DNA from: Pirellulales bacterium
Lineage (GTDB): Bacteria; Planctomycetota; Planctomycetia; Pirellulales; JAEUIK01
Assembly (NCBI GenBank): GCA_019745975.1
Contig: JAIESQ010000078.1
Span: forward strand, 1 to 64,000
Length of the DNA stretch: 64,000 bases
Reading direction: 5' to 3'
Position 1 is the first letter of the stretch; each line of letters opens with the position of its first letter. A program made the translations under genes and the position numbers. Below the pieces are notes generated by a model. It did no database searches. It was given only the letters and a program-made list of their open reading frames with translations, and was not told the DNA's origin. Shown piece after piece: positions 15,906-25,111 of this stretch.

Positions 15906-18900
15906 TTACTCGATCCCCAAGCGGTGCAGCTTGCTGAAGAGCGTACTGCGCGGCATTCCCAATCGTCGGGCGGCCAGCGCCTTGTTGCCACCGCAATCGT
16001 GCAGTGTGGCCAGCAACCGGTCGCGCTCGAATTCGTCGGGCACTTCGTCAAAGGGGGCGTCGGAGGCGGCATGCGCCCCCAGAAGTAGACCATCGGCGGC
16101 GCTCGGCGCGGGGAGTCGCGCCTTGCGACGTCGTGGCGGCGTCACGTCGGTCAGCTCGGCGGCGGCCAGCACTTCGGGCGGCAAGTCGGCGCGCGTGATG
16201 CTCTCCCCTTCTGCCAGCACAACCGCCCGTTCGATGGCGTTTTCCAGTTGCCGAATGTTGCCGGGCCACGGGCAAGCGGCGAGCGCTTCGAGCGCGTCGT
16301 CGTCGATGCGCGTGAGGTGTTTGCCGGCGCGCTGAGAATAGTGCCGCAGAAATCGCAGCGCCAATTCGAACACGTCTCCCGAGCGCTCGCGCAGCGGCGG
16401 ACAGCGCAGGCTGATGACATTCAAGCGGTAGAACAGATCCTCCCGGAAGCGGCCGCGGCGAATCAGATCTTCGAGGTGCTGGTGCGTGGCGGCGATCACG
16501 CGCACGTCGACCTCGATGCGGGCGACGCCACCGACGCGTTCGAAAGCCCGCTCTTGCAGCACGCGCAAAAGCTTGATTTGCGTTTCCAGACTGATGTCGC
16601 CGATCTCATCGAGAAACAGCGTGCCGCCGTGCGCCAGCTCGAATCGGCCAGGGCGATCGCGGTCGGCGCCGGTGTACGCCCCTTTGACGTGACCGAAGAG
16701 CTCACTCTCCAGCAAGCCGGCACTCAGCGCGGCACAGTGCACGGCCACAAACGGTCCGTCGCATCGTGGGCTGTGCGCGTGGATGGTGCGGGCCAACAAC
16801 TCCTTGCCGGTTCCGCTTTCGCCGCGAATCAAGACCGACGCGGGGCTCGACGCAATCTTGATCGCCTGCGCGAGGAGCTGCTTCAGCGCCGGGCTCGAGC
16901 CGTAGAGCTCCGGAGAAGTGGTGCGATCGGCGAGCGCGACGGCGTCGGCTGGCTCCGGTTTGTGGCTGCCGCTGGCGGCTCGTTCGACGTGATCGATGTT
17001 CTTGGGCTCGGAGTCCTTCGCTTCGCCACTTCCTTCGTTGCGCGCCGCACGACCGGCGGGGCGCTGTGCCCCGCGATTAAGCAATTCCCCCTGCAAGAAC
17101 ACGATTCGCCGCTGCTGTTCGGCGATCTTGGCCACGTGGTCGGCCAGCCGCGTTTGCAAGTAATCAATCGTGCGATGGCCGGCCGCGCTTTGCAGGGCCA
17201 AAGTCGTAGTGCGGGCCAGCGCTAGCAAGAAGTTCTGGTCCTCGGCGGAATAGGTCGACTCGTCGGCTTTGGGCCCCAACAACAGCAAGCCGACGACGCG
17301 CCCTTCGAGTTCGAGCGGCACCGCGAGCTCTGCTTCCAGATCGCGCATTTGCAGTTGCCCGGCGGAGGGTAGCGAGGTCAACGCGCTGCGCGACGAGAGC
17401 ACGCCGGCGGCGCGTCCCTCGGCAACCATAGGGCTGATCGCCGACAAATGAGCCGGGGCCGTCGGCCAGCCGATGCGCGCCGACAGGGCGAGACGTTGCG
17501 CAACTTTGTCACGCAGGTAGACCGCGCCGCGCTGCGCTCCCACGCAGTCGCGCGCCGCCTGCAGCATCTGGCCGGCGAGCTGATCGGCTTCGACGAGGCG
17601 ATCGACCGCGGCGGCCAGGCGGCGCAGCGCTTTGTCGAGCTGATACTTCTGGCGCAGGAAGCGGCGGTCGACCGTGGTTTGCAGTCGCACGCGCAGCCAG
17701 CCAAACAGCGCGACCATCATCATCGCGGTCAAACCGGCTGCCAGGGCGTTTTCCCACTGCAGGTAGTAGCGGCCGACAACCGCAGTGCCCAGGCCCACGA
17801 GCAGGCAAAAGATCCCGGTCGCGGCCAGGCTCACGCCAACATAGACCAAACCCTGATTCACGAGCGGTCCGCCGAACGTGGACGGCACCCGCGAGACGCT
17901 TGCTGCCAGCGCGGCGGCAAACACGAGCTGGGCGACAATCAGCAGCCCACGCGGCGCACTGCCAAACGCCAAAGTGGCAGGTGAGTACGCGGCCAGGCTC
18001 GCCAACCAGACCACGACGGGCAAGAGGACGACCACGGCCGCCAGGATCCAGCGGGCCTGGTTTCGCCGCACGCGGCTGCGCGAGGTCGCATACACGAGGG
18101 CCGCGCGACCGAGACCCGCTGCCAGCAGGCACATCGACAATCCGATGTAGGCGACCAGCAACTCGGCCAGTCTGGCAATCCAAAGCGAGGCTTCGGTCGC
18201 AGCTTCAGGGCGATCCGCCAGACGTTCGATTTGGACGGCGCAGACGCAAGCTGCCAATAGCCAAACGGCCGGCAAAAGGTAGAGCGCGACGAGTGCCCAG
18301 CGCGACCCGCCGCTCACGAAGCGCGACGGCCGCGGCACAATCGCTAACAAATGCAGCGCCAAGGGAGCGACGAGCGCTGCGCAAAACACGCACAACCAGC
18401 CCAGTTGACGGCTGACGAGGACGCCGGGCCAGTCCGATAAACCGATGCACGCCACGGCGCTGGTGGCGCAGAGGGCGAAGTAAACCACCGCAGCCGGGTC
18501 GCTGGGGCGCCGCCAGACAAGCCACGCTCCGACTCCGAGTACCGTCATCTCAACGAGAAACAGCGCCAGCGCCAGACCGACGAAAGGCCAGGAGTTGCCT
18601 CGTAGCCGCACCCAGGTCTCGAGCGGGGTCGCGGCCGTGCCGCGGTATAGGTCGAGCTTGACCCAGCGGCCAATGTCGTGGTCGACGACAGGGGTGCCGG
18701 CGCTGCGCAGTGCTGCCAGCGACACCGGCTGCGCGGGAGTAGACGCAGCCGATTGCGTGTGTGGATGCTGTTCGTCCAGTCGTTCAGCGAGTCGCCACGC
18801 ATCGATGACATGCCTCGTCGGCAAGCCGCCGGCGCCCCAAAGACGATCGCCAACTTCCGGGCGCGCGCCGAGATAGTCAGCACCTTGGGCCAGGCTGGGC

Positions 18901-19064
18901 ACGAAGACGACAGACAGTCCAGGCCGATGGGAGTCGTAGCGACTGCTAGGACCGCAACTAAAAGGAAGTTGGACGCGCTGGCCAAACTGGTAGAGCATCG
19001 CTACCGACGCTAACACGGCGGCAACCAGGACGAGCCGAACCAAGTGCCTGATGCTCAGCAGCAT
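15906..19064 (-). CDS. membrane-bound sigma-54-dependent activator with GAF domain
   Basis: A 1052-residue bacterial enhancer-binding protein fused to a membrane sensor. One helix (about 7-25) leads to an extracytoplasmic part of about 130 residues with a PDZ-like EVGDRLWGAGG. About seven helices follow to residue 500, then a GAF-like domain (about 515-660). The AAA+ domain has GESGTGKE (about 746), GAYTGA (about 792, for GAFTGA) and DEIGD (about 815). A Fis-type helix-turn-helix closes the protein. The ATG at 19064 opens on the first helix. Activators are usually soluble and fed by a separate kinase; here sensing and activation are in one chain. It ends 17 bases from the convergent gene. Confidence 0.9.
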   Translation of the reverse strand: MLLSIRHLVRLVLVAAVLASVAMLYQFGQRVQLPFSCGPSSRYDSHRPGLSVVFVPSLAQGADYLGARPEVGDRLWGAGGLPTRHVIDAWRLAERLDEQHPHTQSAASTPAQPVSLAALRSAGTPVVDHDIGRWVKLDLYRGTAATPLETWVRLRGNSWPFVGLALALFLVEMTVLGVGAWLVWRRPSDPAAVVYFALCATSAVACIGLSDWPGVLVSRQLGWLCVFCAALVAPLALHLLAIVPRPSRFVSGGSRWALVALYLLPAVWLLAACVCAVQIERLADRPEAATEASLWIARLAELLVAYIGLSMCLLAAGLGRAALVYATSRSRVRRNQARWILAAVVVLLPVVVWLASLAAYSPATLAFGSAPRGLLIVAQLVFAAALAASVSRVPSTFGGPLVNQGLVYVGVSLAATGIFCLLVGLGTAVVGRYYLQWENALAAGLTAMMMVALFGWLRVRLQTTVDRRFLRQKYQLDKALRRLAAAVDRLVEADQLAGQMLQAARDCVGAQRGAVYLRDKVAQRLALSARIGWPTAPAHLSAISPMVAEGRAAGVLSSRSALTSLPSAGQLQMRDLEAELAVPLELEGRVVGLLLLGPKADESTYSAEDQNFLLALARTTTLALQSAAGHRTIDYLQTRLADHVAKIAEQQRRIVFLQGELLNRGAQRPAGRAARNEGSGEAKDSEPKNIDHVERAASGSHKPEPADAVALADRTTSPELYGSSPALKQLLAQAIKIASSPASVLIRGESGTGKELLARTIHAHSPRCDGPFVAVHCAALSAGLLESELFGHVKGAYTGADRDRPGRFELAHGGTLFLDEIGDISLETQIKLLRVLQERAFERVGGVARIEVDVRVIAATHQHLEDLIRRGRFREDLFYRLNVISLRCPPLRERSGDVFELALRFLRHYSQRAGKHLTRIDDDALEALAACPWPGNIRQLENAIERAVVLAEGESITRADLPPEVLAAAELTDVTPPRRRKARLPAPSAADGLLLGAHAASDAPFDEVPDEFERDRLLATLHDCGGNKALAARRLGMPRSTLFSKLHRLGIE

Positions 19065-19344
19065 GGGAAGAAGTTGCCCACGAGGCGGCAGCGCCTTCGG
19101 CGCCGAATGAAGCGCCGAAAGCAGGATTTCGGCGCCGATCCAGCAGGCATTCTGCCATGCCGACGGCCGAAAATCAAATGTCGCGACATTGCACAACCTA
19201 AAAATTGCAAATGGGTTACCGCTCATTCGACGTGGCGCCGAGGCGTCATTTCAATCGTGGGCACGACGTTTGCGTTACTGCACACACGACGATATCCCGC
19301 TTTCACGCGGGGACTCGCGTTAGTTTCTCGTCTACCCAGCCTGT

Positions 19345-19463
19345 CCGCAGGCGACAAGTGCGACCAGACAGGTCAAGTTTCGGGTTACCGCTCTCGCTAG
19401 TAAGCGGGATCGGAATGCTGACTTGGCCAGGCCGGGCGCTTGTCGCCTGCGGCTGCTTTTTTT
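19345..19463 (+). ncRNA. candidate structured RNA or long terminator stem-loop
   Basis: Bases 19345-19361 pair with 19436-19452 in a 17-bp stem with one G-U pair, 14 bp of it perfect. Seven Us follow at 19457-19463. Inside, 19371-19378 pairs with 19421-19428 (one G-U) and CCGCT (19388) with AGCGG (19403). The nested shape with a U-tract suggests a small RNA with its own terminator, or a transcriptional insulator. The rest of the 19065-19553 gap holds a 12-nt direct repeat (19213-19224 and 19382-19393). Confidence 0.5.
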
Positions 19464-19525
19464 GGCCGCGCGAGCCGGCAAATGGTTCCCAGATAAGGGC
19501 GGCTTCGAAATGGCCCCTTGGTGGG

Positions 19526-19542
19526 CTGGCACTGCGGTCGCC
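19526..19542 (+). promoter_or_regulatory. near-consensus sigma-54 promoter
   Basis: CTGGCACTGCGGTCGCC keeps the whole TGGCAC -24 element and the strict GG-N10-GC spacing; the -12 is TCGC instead of TTGC. It lies just upstream of the membrane protein gene and beside the divergent sigma-54 activator. The start of transcription would fall at about 19552. Confidence 0.6.
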
Positions 19543-19553
19543 ATAATTGCCGC

Positions 19554-20567
19554 GTGACCACTCGCGAAACTTCATCGGCGCCCGTTACGGTGCCTGGCCG
19601 GTCGCTGGGCGCCGTCGAAACGGCGGACGTGGAGTATCGTGCGATCAGCCCCTGGGCAATCCTGGCGGCGGTACTAGCCCTGGCCTCGCCGGTCGCGTGG
19701 ATTCATCCTTTGTTGTGGTCGGTGCCCCTGTTGGCAGTCGTCGTCGGCGCGGCGGGTTTGGCTCAAATCAAGCAGCATGCCGCCGGGCTGGCGGGGCAGA
19801 AAGCAGCCTGGTTGGGCGTGCTGATGGGAATCGCCTGTGGGATTGGCGCGCCGCTGGCGTACAACGTGCATTACGTGCTTGCCGAGCACGAGGCACGGCG
19901 GATCGGACTGCTATGGTTCGAGTACCTGCGCAACGACGAGCCGCAGAAGGCCCTGCAGTTGATGGAGCATCCGCGCAAGCGGCTACCGCCTGATGATCGG
20001 ATTTGGGACCACCTGCGCGACGACGCGCTGGCGCGCGAGCGATTCGACAAGTTTGTGCGTCGGCCGCTGATTCGCGCGCTGCTGGCGCTCGATGGCCGGG
20101 CGACCGTGCGCTTCTACCAGGGTGAGGGGAGCCAGTCGGGCAAACGGCTCGAAGTGTTCCACGAGCGATTCGCCGTGACGTGGGAAGGCGAGCAGCAGCG
20201 CCGCACACTTCTGGTAAGGCTCGATTTGCACCGCATTACGGATCGGTATACGGGCGAAGCCGCCTGGCTCGTCAATCCGACGTACGACATCTCGCCCGGT
20301 CCCGAATTCGAGAGCATGCCACCTGGCGGCGGAGCGGCGCCGCGGAGCGGCGATCTGTCTGAATCGAGCGCGCAGGCAGGTGTCGCGCCGAATGAGCAAG
20401 AGTCGCTTGGGTCGCCAACGCTCGCGCTGGCGCGCGGCTGGTTGTCTGGCGACGATCGAGAAACTATTGATAGCTGCGCAGTCAATGAACCTACTGGAAC
20501 GAGTTTAATAGGGACGCCGGCCTTCCGCTGGTCGGCCGGGGGTCATACTCTGCGCAGCGAGGAATAA
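19554..20567 (+). CDS. membrane protein with DUF4190-like N-terminus
   Basis: A protein of about 337 residues. Two or three helices (about residues 29-110) contain the DUF4190-like pattern AILAAVLALASPVAW...GAAGLAQIK. A soluble part of about 200 residues follows, rich in charged residues, with no known motif. The start is uncertain: GTG at 19554, 19590 or 19629 are all possible, and the sigma-54 site at 19526 would favour one of the later two. Its position opposite a sigma-54 activator suggests it is a target of that regulator. Function unknown. Confidence 0.65.
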   Translation: MTTRETSSAPVTVPGRSLGAVETADVEYRAISPWAILAAVLALASPVAWIHPLLWSVPLLAVVVGAAGLAQIKQHAAGLAGQKAAWLGVLMGIACGIGAPLAYNVHYVLAEHEARRIGLLWFEYLRNDEPQKALQLMEHPRKRLPPDDRIWDHLRDDALARERFDKFVRRPLIRALLALDGRATVRFYQGEGSQSGKRLEVFHERFAVTWEGEQQRRTLLVRLDLHRITDRYTGEAAWLVNPTYDISPGPEFESMPPGGGAAPRSGDLSESSAQAGVAPNEQESLGSPTLALARGWLSGDDRETIDSCAVNEPTGTSLIGTPAFRWSAGGHTLRSEE

Positions 20568-20641
20568 GACTCGCAAGTTGGTGTCGACATTCGCAACCGG
20601 CCATCGCTGACTCGTTCACTCCTTTAACTGTTGAAGCGAAG

Positions 20642-21661
20642 ATGATCGAACTCCCCCCCGTCGAGCGTTTCGTATCGAGCAGCGGGGCGCGCATTTACCG
20701 CATCCCTTGCGAGGCGTTTCCGGGCTTTATTGTCTACGCGTACCTGGTGCTCGAAGCCGGGCCGCCGACCTTGATCGACACCGGCAGCGGCTACGGCCAC
20801 TCGAACGATCACTTGCTCGCCGGGCTGACCAAGGTGCGTTCAGATTTCGGTGAACGCGCCGCGCCGGCCGACATTGACCGGATCATCCTGACGCACGGCC
20901 ACATCGATCACTTCGGCGGTTTGCCGCGGATGCTCGAGCTGAGCAAGGCCGACGTCGGCATCCACGTGCTCGATCGCCGGGTGTTGGTCGCCTACGAAGA
21001 ACGTGTGATCGTGGCCACCAAGGCGCTACGCGTGTACTTGCAGCGGGCGGGGGTTGATCCCGAGTTCCAGCTCAAGCTAATGGAATACTACGGCTTCTCG
21101 AAGAAGCATGTGCGCAGCGTGCGCGTCGACTTTACAATCACCGACGGGCAGGTCCTCGACGGCTTGCGCTTCATTCACACGCCAGGGCACTGCCCCGGGC
21201 AGGTGTGCATCGAGCTGGGCAATATCCTGCTCAGCGCCGACCACGTGCTGGAGCGCACCACGCCGCATCAATCGCCCGAAAGCATTACTAACTACATGGG
21301 GTTGGGGCACTATCTCGAATCGCTCGACAAGGTGCAGCGGCACGACGGGTTCGAGCTGGCGCTGGGAGGACACGAAGCGCCCATTCCCGACGTGTACAAG
21401 CGCATCGATCAGATCCGCGATAGTCACGGCCGCAAGCTCGATCGCGTGCTGGAGATCATTCAGGCGGCCGACGAACCGATCACGATCAGCGACATTTCGC
21501 GAACGATGTACACAACGGTCCGGGGCTTTAACGTACTGCTGGCTCTCGAAGAGGTCGGCGCTCATGTCGAATATCTCGACCAGTGCGGCCAACTGGCGGT
21601 GACGAACCTCGACGAGGTTGAACGCGAGGACAATCCGGCCCTGCGCTACCGCGTGGCGTAA
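20642..21661 (+). CDS. MBL-fold metallo-hydrolase
   Basis: A 339-residue soluble enzyme of the metallo-beta-lactamase fold. The metal site is complete: THGHIDH (about 84-90), HTPGHCPG (about 179-186), the bridging aspartate in LLSADHVL, and the distal histidine in LGGHEAPI. After the core comes a winged-helix-like C-terminal part (about 255-325), as in LACTB2-like proteins. The ATG at 20642 has no upstream rival. The substrate cannot be predicted; thioester, lactone and RNA hydrolases share this layout. Confidence 0.85.
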   Translation: MIELPPVERFVSSSGARIYRIPCEAFPGFIVYAYLVLEAGPPTLIDTGSGYGHSNDHLLAGLTKVRSDFGERAAPADIDRIILTHGHIDHFGGLPRMLELSKADVGIHVLDRRVLVAYEERVIVATKALRVYLQRAGVDPEFQLKLMEYYGFSKKHVRSVRVDFTITDGQVLDGLRFIHTPGHCPGQVCIELGNILLSADHVLERTTPHQSPESITNYMGLGHYLESLDKVQRHDGFELALGGHEAPIPDVYKRIDQIRDSHGRKLDRVLEIIQAADEPITISDISRTMYTTVRGFNVLLALEEVGAHVEYLDQCGQLAVTNLDEVEREDNPALRYRVA

Positions 21662-21716
21662 TTGCGGTGGTGAGGCGCCTTGGTCTGGTACTGCCCGTCA
21701 ACGCAACATGCGATAG

Positions 21717-21729
21717 ATGTCAGTGACAT
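21717..21729. promoter_or_regulatory. 13-bp palindrome before the DUF1501 gene
   Basis: ATGTCAGTGACAT is a perfect 6-1-6 palindrome ending 10 bases before the ATG at 21740. It could be a repressor site or could affect translation start. Confidence 0.3.
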
Positions 21730-21739
21730 TTCGTCAATC

Positions 21740-23188
21740 ATGATGCCTGAGCCTTCGGCAACTCGGTCGCGCTCTTTTGGCTCCGTCGGGCGACGGGAAC
21801 TGTTGCGCATCGGCTTGACCGGCGCGGCGAGTCTCACGCTGCCGGCGCTGTGGCGCCTACGGGCTCGCGCCCAAGAGGTTGCGGCGAACGAGAACACGGC
21901 CAGTCCGAACACGGCCGTGATCATCGTCTGGTTGCGTGGCGGCGCCAGTCATCTTGAAACCTATGACCCGAAGCCCAACGCTTCGAGCGATTATCGCGGG
22001 CCGTTCGCGCCGATCGCGACCAAGGTCGCCGGCTTGCAGATCAGCGAACTGCTGCCGCGGCACGCGCAAATTGCCGACAAGTTCACGATTTTGCGGTCGA
22101 TGGCGCACACCGGGGGTGGCCATCCCTCGGGGTCGTTGCAATTGCTCTCGGGCGATCCTGACACGCAGGACAAGCCCGAGCCGGGCCTGCCCGATGTGAT
22201 GACGGTCGCCCACTACTTGCGGCAGCGCCCGGGGCGGACGCTACCGAACTACATCGGCGTCAATGCGATCACGCGGTACGACTCGTTCACGATTGCCGGG
22301 CCGGCGTACTTGGGAACGGCCTTCGAGCCGTTCAAGGTTACTGGCGATCCGAGCGATCCGCGGTTCGAGGTTCCCAATATTGGGCACGGCGATGACGGAA
22401 AGGCGGATCGCATTCAGCAGCGGGTCGGACTGCGTCGCCGGCTCGACGATTTGCGGCGCGTGGTCGATCAGGCGGGCGCGATTGAAGCCGTCGACGCGTT
22501 CGAAGCCCAGGCCTTGAACCTGCTGACCAGCTCCGAGGCGGCGCGGGCGTTCGATCTGTCGCGCGAGGACCCCAAGCTGCGAGCGCGGTACGGCCTGAAT
22601 CAGTGGGGCCAGCAATGCTTGTTGGCGCGGAGGCTGGTGGAAGCGGGCGTGGAATTGATCACTACGACGTTCGACGGCCCGCTGTGCGGGCGCGTGGCCA
22701 ACTGGGACGATCACGCGGTGAACCATCACGTGTTCGATGCCTTGAAGTTCCGCGCGCCGGTGTTCGATCAGGCGGTGACGGCGCTCGTCGAAGACTTGTA
22801 CGACCGTGGCCTCGATCGCCGCGTGCTGCTGGTGGTGACGGGAGAGTTCGGCCGCACGCCGCGGATTTCGTACGTCGCCAGCAGCGGCGGCGGCGTGGCC
22901 AGCGCGGCCCAAGGAGTGGTGCAACCCGGGCGCGATCATTGGCCCAACGCCAACTCGATGCTGTTTGCCGGCGGCGGGATCAAGACCGCTCAGGTGATCG
23001 GCGCCACCGATGCCCGCGGCGAGGAGGTAGTCGAGCGGCGCGTGGGCCCCGGCGACTTTCTGGCGACGATCTATCGGCACCTGGGCATCGATGCCCAGCA
23101 GGTGACGCTACCCGATCGAGCCGGCCGACCGGTGCCGATCTTGCGCGAAGGGCATCCGATCGCCGAGCTGGCGCGCGCAATCGGCTAA
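21740..23188 (+). CDS. DUF1501 protein, Tat-exported
   Basis: A 482-residue member of the DUF1501 family, abundant in planctomycetes and related to the alkaline phosphatase/sulfatase fold. The N-terminus carries a twin-arginine leader (GRRELLRIGLTG, residues 17-28). Family segments include IIVWLRGGASHLETYDPKP, LRSMAHTGGGHPSG, VTGEFGRTPRI and RDHWPNANSMLFAGGG. The start is the ATG pair at 21740/21743. In most genomes these genes pair with a DUF1549/DUF1553 cytochrome c gene; no such partner is next to it. The biochemical role is not established. Confidence 0.9.
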   Translation: MMPEPSATRSRSFGSVGRRELLRIGLTGAASLTLPALWRLRARAQEVAANENTASPNTAVIIVWLRGGASHLETYDPKPNASSDYRGPFAPIATKVAGLQISELLPRHAQIADKFTILRSMAHTGGGHPSGSLQLLSGDPDTQDKPEPGLPDVMTVAHYLRQRPGRTLPNYIGVNAITRYDSFTIAGPAYLGTAFEPFKVTGDPSDPRFEVPNIGHGDDGKADRIQQRVGLRRRLDDLRRVVDQAGAIEAVDAFEAQALNLLTSSEAARAFDLSREDPKLRARYGLNQWGQQCLLARRLVEAGVELITTTFDGPLCGRVANWDDHAVNHHVFDALKFRAPVFDQAVTALVEDLYDRGLDRRVLLVVTGEFGRTPRISYVASSGGGVASAAQGVVQPGRDHWPNANSMLFAGGGIKTAQVIGATDARGEEVVERRVGPGDFLATIYRHLGIDAQQVTLPDRAGRPVPILREGHPIAELARAIG

Positions 23189-23267
23189 TCTGGCGACGCT
23201 AAGGCTGTTCGGACGGAGAGATTCACCAACACTCCGAAAAGGCGCGCTTGCGCGCGGAGCAACGACG

Positions 23268-25052
23268 ATGACGAATCCAGCGCGTGCCGATCGTACCGAC
23301 AGCGTCGAGACCAAGCTGCGGCTGCTCAAGACAGCGTACGATGCCGGGCGTCTCGACCTGGCCATGTCGCTGGCCGAGTCGATCAAGGACTCGCTCGCCT
23401 TGGAAAGGCAGCTCCACACAACGGGCACGCCGCACAGCCAGGCCGCGTCGTTTGTCCCGGTCGAGAAACTGCCAGCGCCGATTGCGACTTGGGCGCGCGG
23501 CTGGTCGTATTGCAAGCCGATAACACTCTTTGAGACGGTCGACGTGCGGCGCGCGGCGGAGCCGGTTGAATTGAGCCTGGAGTTTGCCGTCGATCAATTG
23601 GTCGATCCGGCCCGCGAGCTGCGCGTGGCGCGCTGGGACGCTGTCACACGGCAATTGCGCGAGATCCCCAGCCAGGTGCTTTCGCAGACGCGCAGCGGGC
23701 GCGTGCTGCGCTGCCAGGTGTTGTTCTTCGCCGAGATCGCCGCGCACGAGGCGGCGCATTACCTGGTGCTCTACGGGAATCCGCACGCCGAGCTGCCTGA
23801 GTATGGCAGCGATTTGGAGACGCGAGGCGACGGATACGCTCTGGATATCGGTAACCGGCATTATCTCGCGCGGCTTTCGCGACAGACGGGGCAATTGGAA
23901 CGGCTTACCTATCGGCGCGAGCATGGGCTGGAGCTCTATGCCGGCGGCAAAGGGCACGGCGAGCCGCCCGACATCGACTGGGGACACGACTACGTCGACG
24001 AGGGGCACTTTCAGAAGCTGCGGATGCGAAACTGGGCGCATTGCCCGAACTACGAGGTGACGCGCGGCCCGCTGGCCGTGCAGGTGCGGCGCTGGGGCTT
24101 TCCGCACAGCCCGGTGCATCCGTTGTACACGCCCAGCCGCATGCACATGGACATTGCTTACACGTTTTATGCTGGCTCGCCGTACTTCATCAAAGACGGG
24201 CTGATGGAGATGGTGCAGGACTTTCCGATCGCCGCCATGCGCGACGACGAGTGGGTGTTTTCCGGCTATTCGTTCACCGACACATTGTGGATCGACGCCA
24301 GTGGGCGGCTGCACGAAGGAACCGTTCCGCCGGAGCAGAACGACTCGCTGTGGGGCGTGGGCTTCTACAACCGAGTGAGTCGCGACGCCTTCATCGCGCT
24401 GCGACTCGACCACGCCGCCGAGGGATTCGACAAGTTGCCGCATGGCGGCGCGCCCACACTGCATTACGCCGGACACGGCCAATTGTGGAGCCGCTATCCG
24501 GCGGATCAAGCACAAATGAGAGCTGGCAATTGGGTACGGCAGAAGAACGCGTACCTGCTGAGCCCCTATCCCGAGCAGGATGCGGCGGTTCGGATTCAGG
24601 AAATACGCCACCGGCTACTCAATCCACCCGAAGTGCGCGACGAGCGGCCGAATGTTCCGGCAAATGCCGACGTCAGCACGCCGCCGCTGGCCCGGCACGG
24701 CGAAACAGCGGAGACCGCGGGGCTCAAGCCCGCGATCTGGCGGGCACTCGGCGAAGTGCGCGACGAGCAGCTTTACACGGCCGAGGCGAGCATTGTCGAT
24801 TTAGGCTACGTCTACGATGTTCGCGAGCGCGATGGCGTGGCGCGCGTCGTGGTGACGATGCCGCATCGCGGTCGGCCTGTGTTTCAGTTTTTGGAGTCGC
24901 AAGGAGGCGGCCGCGTGGAGAAGGGAATCCGCGAGCGGTTGTTTGAAATCGCCGGGGTGCGCGACGTCGTCGTCGATTTCACCTGGCACCCGGCTTGGAC
25001 GCAGGCACGGCTCAGCGATCGCGGACGTCGAGCGTTGGGGCTCGACGTGTGA
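23268..25052 (+). CDS. carbohydrate-active-like protein fused to a DUF59 (MIP18/PaaD) domain
   Basis: A 594-residue protein with an unusual fusion. Residues 60-460 form a beta-rich region resembling RIFT-barrel/exo-rhamnogalacturonan-lyase-like proteins (HYLVLYGNPHAELPEYGSD, SRMHMDIAYTFYAGSPYF). The C-terminal 105 residues match the DUF59 fold used in Fe-S cluster assembly: IVDLGYVYDV then VVVTMPHRGRP, ending in a PaaD-like DVVVDFTWHPAWTQARLSDR. The cluster cysteine of the T-x-x-C-P loop is missing (TMPHRG). No signal peptide. ATG with GGAG in front. Follows the DUF1501 gene by 79 bases, possibly in one transcript. Confidence 0.75.
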   Translation: MTNPARADRTDSVETKLRLLKTAYDAGRLDLAMSLAESIKDSLALERQLHTTGTPHSQAASFVPVEKLPAPIATWARGWSYCKPITLFETVDVRRAAEPVELSLEFAVDQLVDPARELRVARWDAVTRQLREIPSQVLSQTRSGRVLRCQVLFFAEIAAHEAAHYLVLYGNPHAELPEYGSDLETRGDGYALDIGNRHYLARLSRQTGQLERLTYRREHGLELYAGGKGHGEPPDIDWGHDYVDEGHFQKLRMRNWAHCPNYEVTRGPLAVQVRRWGFPHSPVHPLYTPSRMHMDIAYTFYAGSPYFIKDGLMEMVQDFPIAAMRDDEWVFSGYSFTDTLWIDASGRLHEGTVPPEQNDSLWGVGFYNRVSRDAFIALRLDHAAEGFDKLPHGGAPTLHYAGHGQLWSRYPADQAQMRAGNWVRQKNAYLLSPYPEQDAAVRIQEIRHRLLNPPEVRDERPNVPANADVSTPPLARHGETAETAGLKPAIWRALGEVRDEQLYTAEASIVDLGYVYDVRERDGVARVVVTMPHRGRPVFQFLESQGGGRVEKGIRERLFEIAGVRDVVVDFTWHPAWTQARLSDRGRRALGLDV

Positions 25053-25111
25053 CAGAGGATGTGCCGCCGGCCGATCGGAGACACCGCCGTGCCAGTCCTC
25101 GATCGGAATCA

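Noticed and set aside
19205-19222. Possible sigma-54 promoter on the minus strand for the activator itself
   Set aside because: GG-N10-GC spacing is met, but the -24 reads CGGTAA instead of TGGCAC. Too weak to list, although autoregulation would make sense.
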